Shown here piece after piece: positions 62,766-64,000 of a stretch of DNA of 64,000 nucleotides. Origin of the DNA: JACMQX01 sp044225675 (GTDB lineage Bacteria; Pseudomonadota; Gammaproteobacteria; Burkholderiales; Burkholderiaceae_C); assembly GCA_044225675.1 (NCBI GenBank), contig JBGAIH010000013.1, positions 1-64,000 of the forward strand, given 5' to 3'. The notes beneath the pieces are model-generated. The model saw nothing but the letters and a program-made list of their open reading frames with translations. It ran no database searches and was not told where the DNA came from. How positions within the stretch are numbered: the first letter of the stretch is position 1; each line of letters begins with the position of its first letter. The translations under genes were made by a program, and so were the position numbers.

Positions 62766-64000
62766 TCAGAAGCGATGGCACATGTTGGTGTCAGTGGATT
62801 TCATTTCCCAGGGTCTATGACGTCCAATCCCTTGGCCTGGAATCGTGTTGCCTTGGCCATCAGTTCCTCGCCGGTGATAGTGAGGCCAGCGCCCAAGCTC
62901 ATGGCCTGTGCGATTTCCCCAAGGAGCTGCTCGGAAGTCATCTCCGAATTTGTACTCGCGCCCAGTGATGATATCCCGCAACAAGGGCGTCACCACTCGT
63001 GTACCAGCACCATAGCCCGCCACCCCTGCTGCCGCTGTTGCCATCCCGGCCGCTGCGGCCGCATTGCCCGGGGCACCGTAGGTTGCAGCTTGGTCAAGCG
63101 TCGTGTTGCGTTGCAGACCTCCTACAGTAGACATGAGCAGCAACCCTTCAGGGTCAACGAAGCTGATTGGATCATTCTCAACATAGGCAAACCGGTTCCA
63201 GCCTCCTCGCATGCCGGTCGAATCGGCTTGGGTGTATCGGCCTTCTTTTCCGTACTCCCGCTGGAAGTTGTGCTCCACCCCCATCACCGCGTCATGCACC
63301 TGCCCCGGAAACCGCAACGCCAGGACCTGCTGCGGCGCTGTCGCCTTGAGCAGCGTGGAGCGGCTGGCGTTGTTCTGGCGCGGGCGGTAGGTGGCCTGCA
63401 GCGGGCCGCTTGGCGGGGTGTCGCCGAAGGCGCTGTAAGGCCATTGCCAGACCGGGCTGGCTTGCTCGTCGGTCATCAGGCGCGGGGTGCCCAGGTGGTC
63501 GGTGTGGATGGCGTACGTTCTGCCGTTGCGGACCATGCCGATGGGGATGGCGTTGCCGTCGTCGGTGGGCAGCCAGATGTATTCGCTGGAGCCCGCACCG
63601 GCGGCCGTGCCGTTGTCGTAGTCGCCCAGGAGTGCCCAGGCGGGCAGGGGGCCGTCGCCGTAGGTGTGGGCAGTGCCGAGGACGGCCGGGATGCCGGGCT
63701 CGTTCTGGCGGGTCAGGGAGGTCAGCGCAGCAAGCGTTCGCGTGAGCCAGGCGATGAAGCCTTCGGCGCTGGCAGCGGATGAGGCGGCTGCGGATGAGGC
63801 GGCTGCGTCTGCTGCAGCCACAGCCTCGGCCCGGGGCTCGCTGGTGAACACGCGCTGGCCCAGGGCGTTGTGCCGGTAGCTCACGACATGGGGTTCGCCG
63901 TGGTAGAGCACCCGGGCCTGGCTCAGCCGGTTGGCCGCGTCGTAGCTGTAGCGGGTGAGGCCGTCGCTGACGAGGCTGCCGGCCTCGTCGAGCGTGTGGC
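62766..64000 (-). CDS. RHS-repeat polymorphic toxin, C-terminal part (5' end beyond window)
   Basis: 411 codons are visible, open to the right edge. YD repeats (LTRYSYDAANRLSQARVLYH), a disordered Ala-rich insert, the linker HTDHLGTPRLMTDEQASPVW and the RHS core end (GGWNRFAYVENDPISFVDPE) are followed by a variable tip of about 130 residues. The tip has a short hydrophobic Gly/Ala segment, then FGDDFRAAPWGNRTGHELGR, WPHYHRR and GIGRHRPWEM. The clustered histidines and arginines suggest a nuclease, but the family was not recognised. An immunity gene follows. Confidence 0.85.
   Translation of the reverse strand, partial: HTLDEAGSLVSDGLTRYSYDAANRLSQARVLYHGEPHVVSYRHNALGQRVFTSEPRAEAVAAADAAASSAAASSAASAEGFIAWLTRTLAALTSLTRQNEPGIPAVLGTAHTYGDGPLPAWALLGDYDNGTAAGAGSSEYIWLPTDDGNAIPIGMVRNGRTYAIHTDHLGTPRLMTDEQASPVWQWPYSAFGDTPPSGPLQATYRPRQNNASRSTLLKATAPQQVLALRFPGQVHDAVMGVEHNFQREYGKEGRYTQADSTGMRGGWNRFAYVENDPISFVDPEGLLLMSTVGGLQRNTTLDQAATYGAPGNAAAAAGMATAAAGVAGYGAGTRVVTPLLRDIITGREYKFGDDFRAAPWGNRTGHELGRWPHYHRRGTDGQGNTIPGQGIGRHRPWEMKSTDTNMCHRF

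Overview
The window is very GC-rich and its genes have the flavour of a beta-proteobacterium of the order Burkholderiales, probably Comamonadaceae. The grounds are two Bug-type (tripartite tricarboxylate) solute receptors beside a CaiB/BaiF CoA-transferase, several GcvA-like LysR regulators and strong G/C bias at third codon positions. This taxonomic call is an inference from gene content. No rRNA, tRNA or CRISPR array was seen.

1-17.6 kb, minus strand: a secreted-giant locus. A 2649-residue signal-peptide protein is followed after 17 bp by a 2841-residue RHS/YD-repeat protein. The RHS protein has a Sec-type signal, a transglutaminase-like fold without its cysteine, and a C-terminal HNH/AHH-like nuclease tip. 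An overlapping candidate immunity gene follows, then an ankyrin-repeat gene whose 3' end has been replaced by the terminus of an IS5-like element. The transposase of that element runs off the left edge.

17.8-27.6 kb, plus strand: a tightly overlapping 12-gene operon encodes a minimal type II secretion/type IV pilus hybrid. It has a GspG major pseudopilin, GspF, GspE, a possible GspL/PilM-type protein, PilN-like and PilO-like proteins, two small proteins, a lipoprotein secretin with a C-terminal cohesin-like domain, and three pseudopilin-like proteins. It is divergent from the giant pair. The working hypothesis is a dedicated exporter for the two giants, with the RHS toxin as cargo.

27.6-60.4 kb: ordinary accessory chromosome. 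It includes a Bug receptor with a divergent LysR; an esterase, CoA-transferase, metallo-hydrolase and second Bug receptor in one minus-strand run; a GAF protein and a short-chain dehydrogenase; and a PepSY, response regulator and histidine kinase set with small envelope proteins. It continues with a YetF protein, hemerythrin and LuxR-type regulator, further regulators (LysR, GlxA-like AraC, Crp/Fnr), and enzymes or transporters: a dienelactone hydrolase-like protein, enoyl-CoA hydratase-like protein, HCCA isomerase/DsbA-like protein, CmcJ/NvfI-like protein, cupin, DMT and LysE exporters, a beta-lactamase-fold hydrolase, VOC, RraA-like protein, quinone oxidoreductase and PhzF.

60.4-64 kb, minus strand: an AT-richer graveyard of RHS parts. 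A second RHS gene enters from the right edge with its toxin tip and immunity gene. Behind it lie an orphan protein tail, IS3 and IS5 remnants, more immunity-like ORFs, a toxin-less RHS core remnant, a toxin C-terminus remnant and an immunity gene that has lost its stop and reads antisense into phzF. This is the pattern left by repeated displacement of toxin/immunity cassettes.
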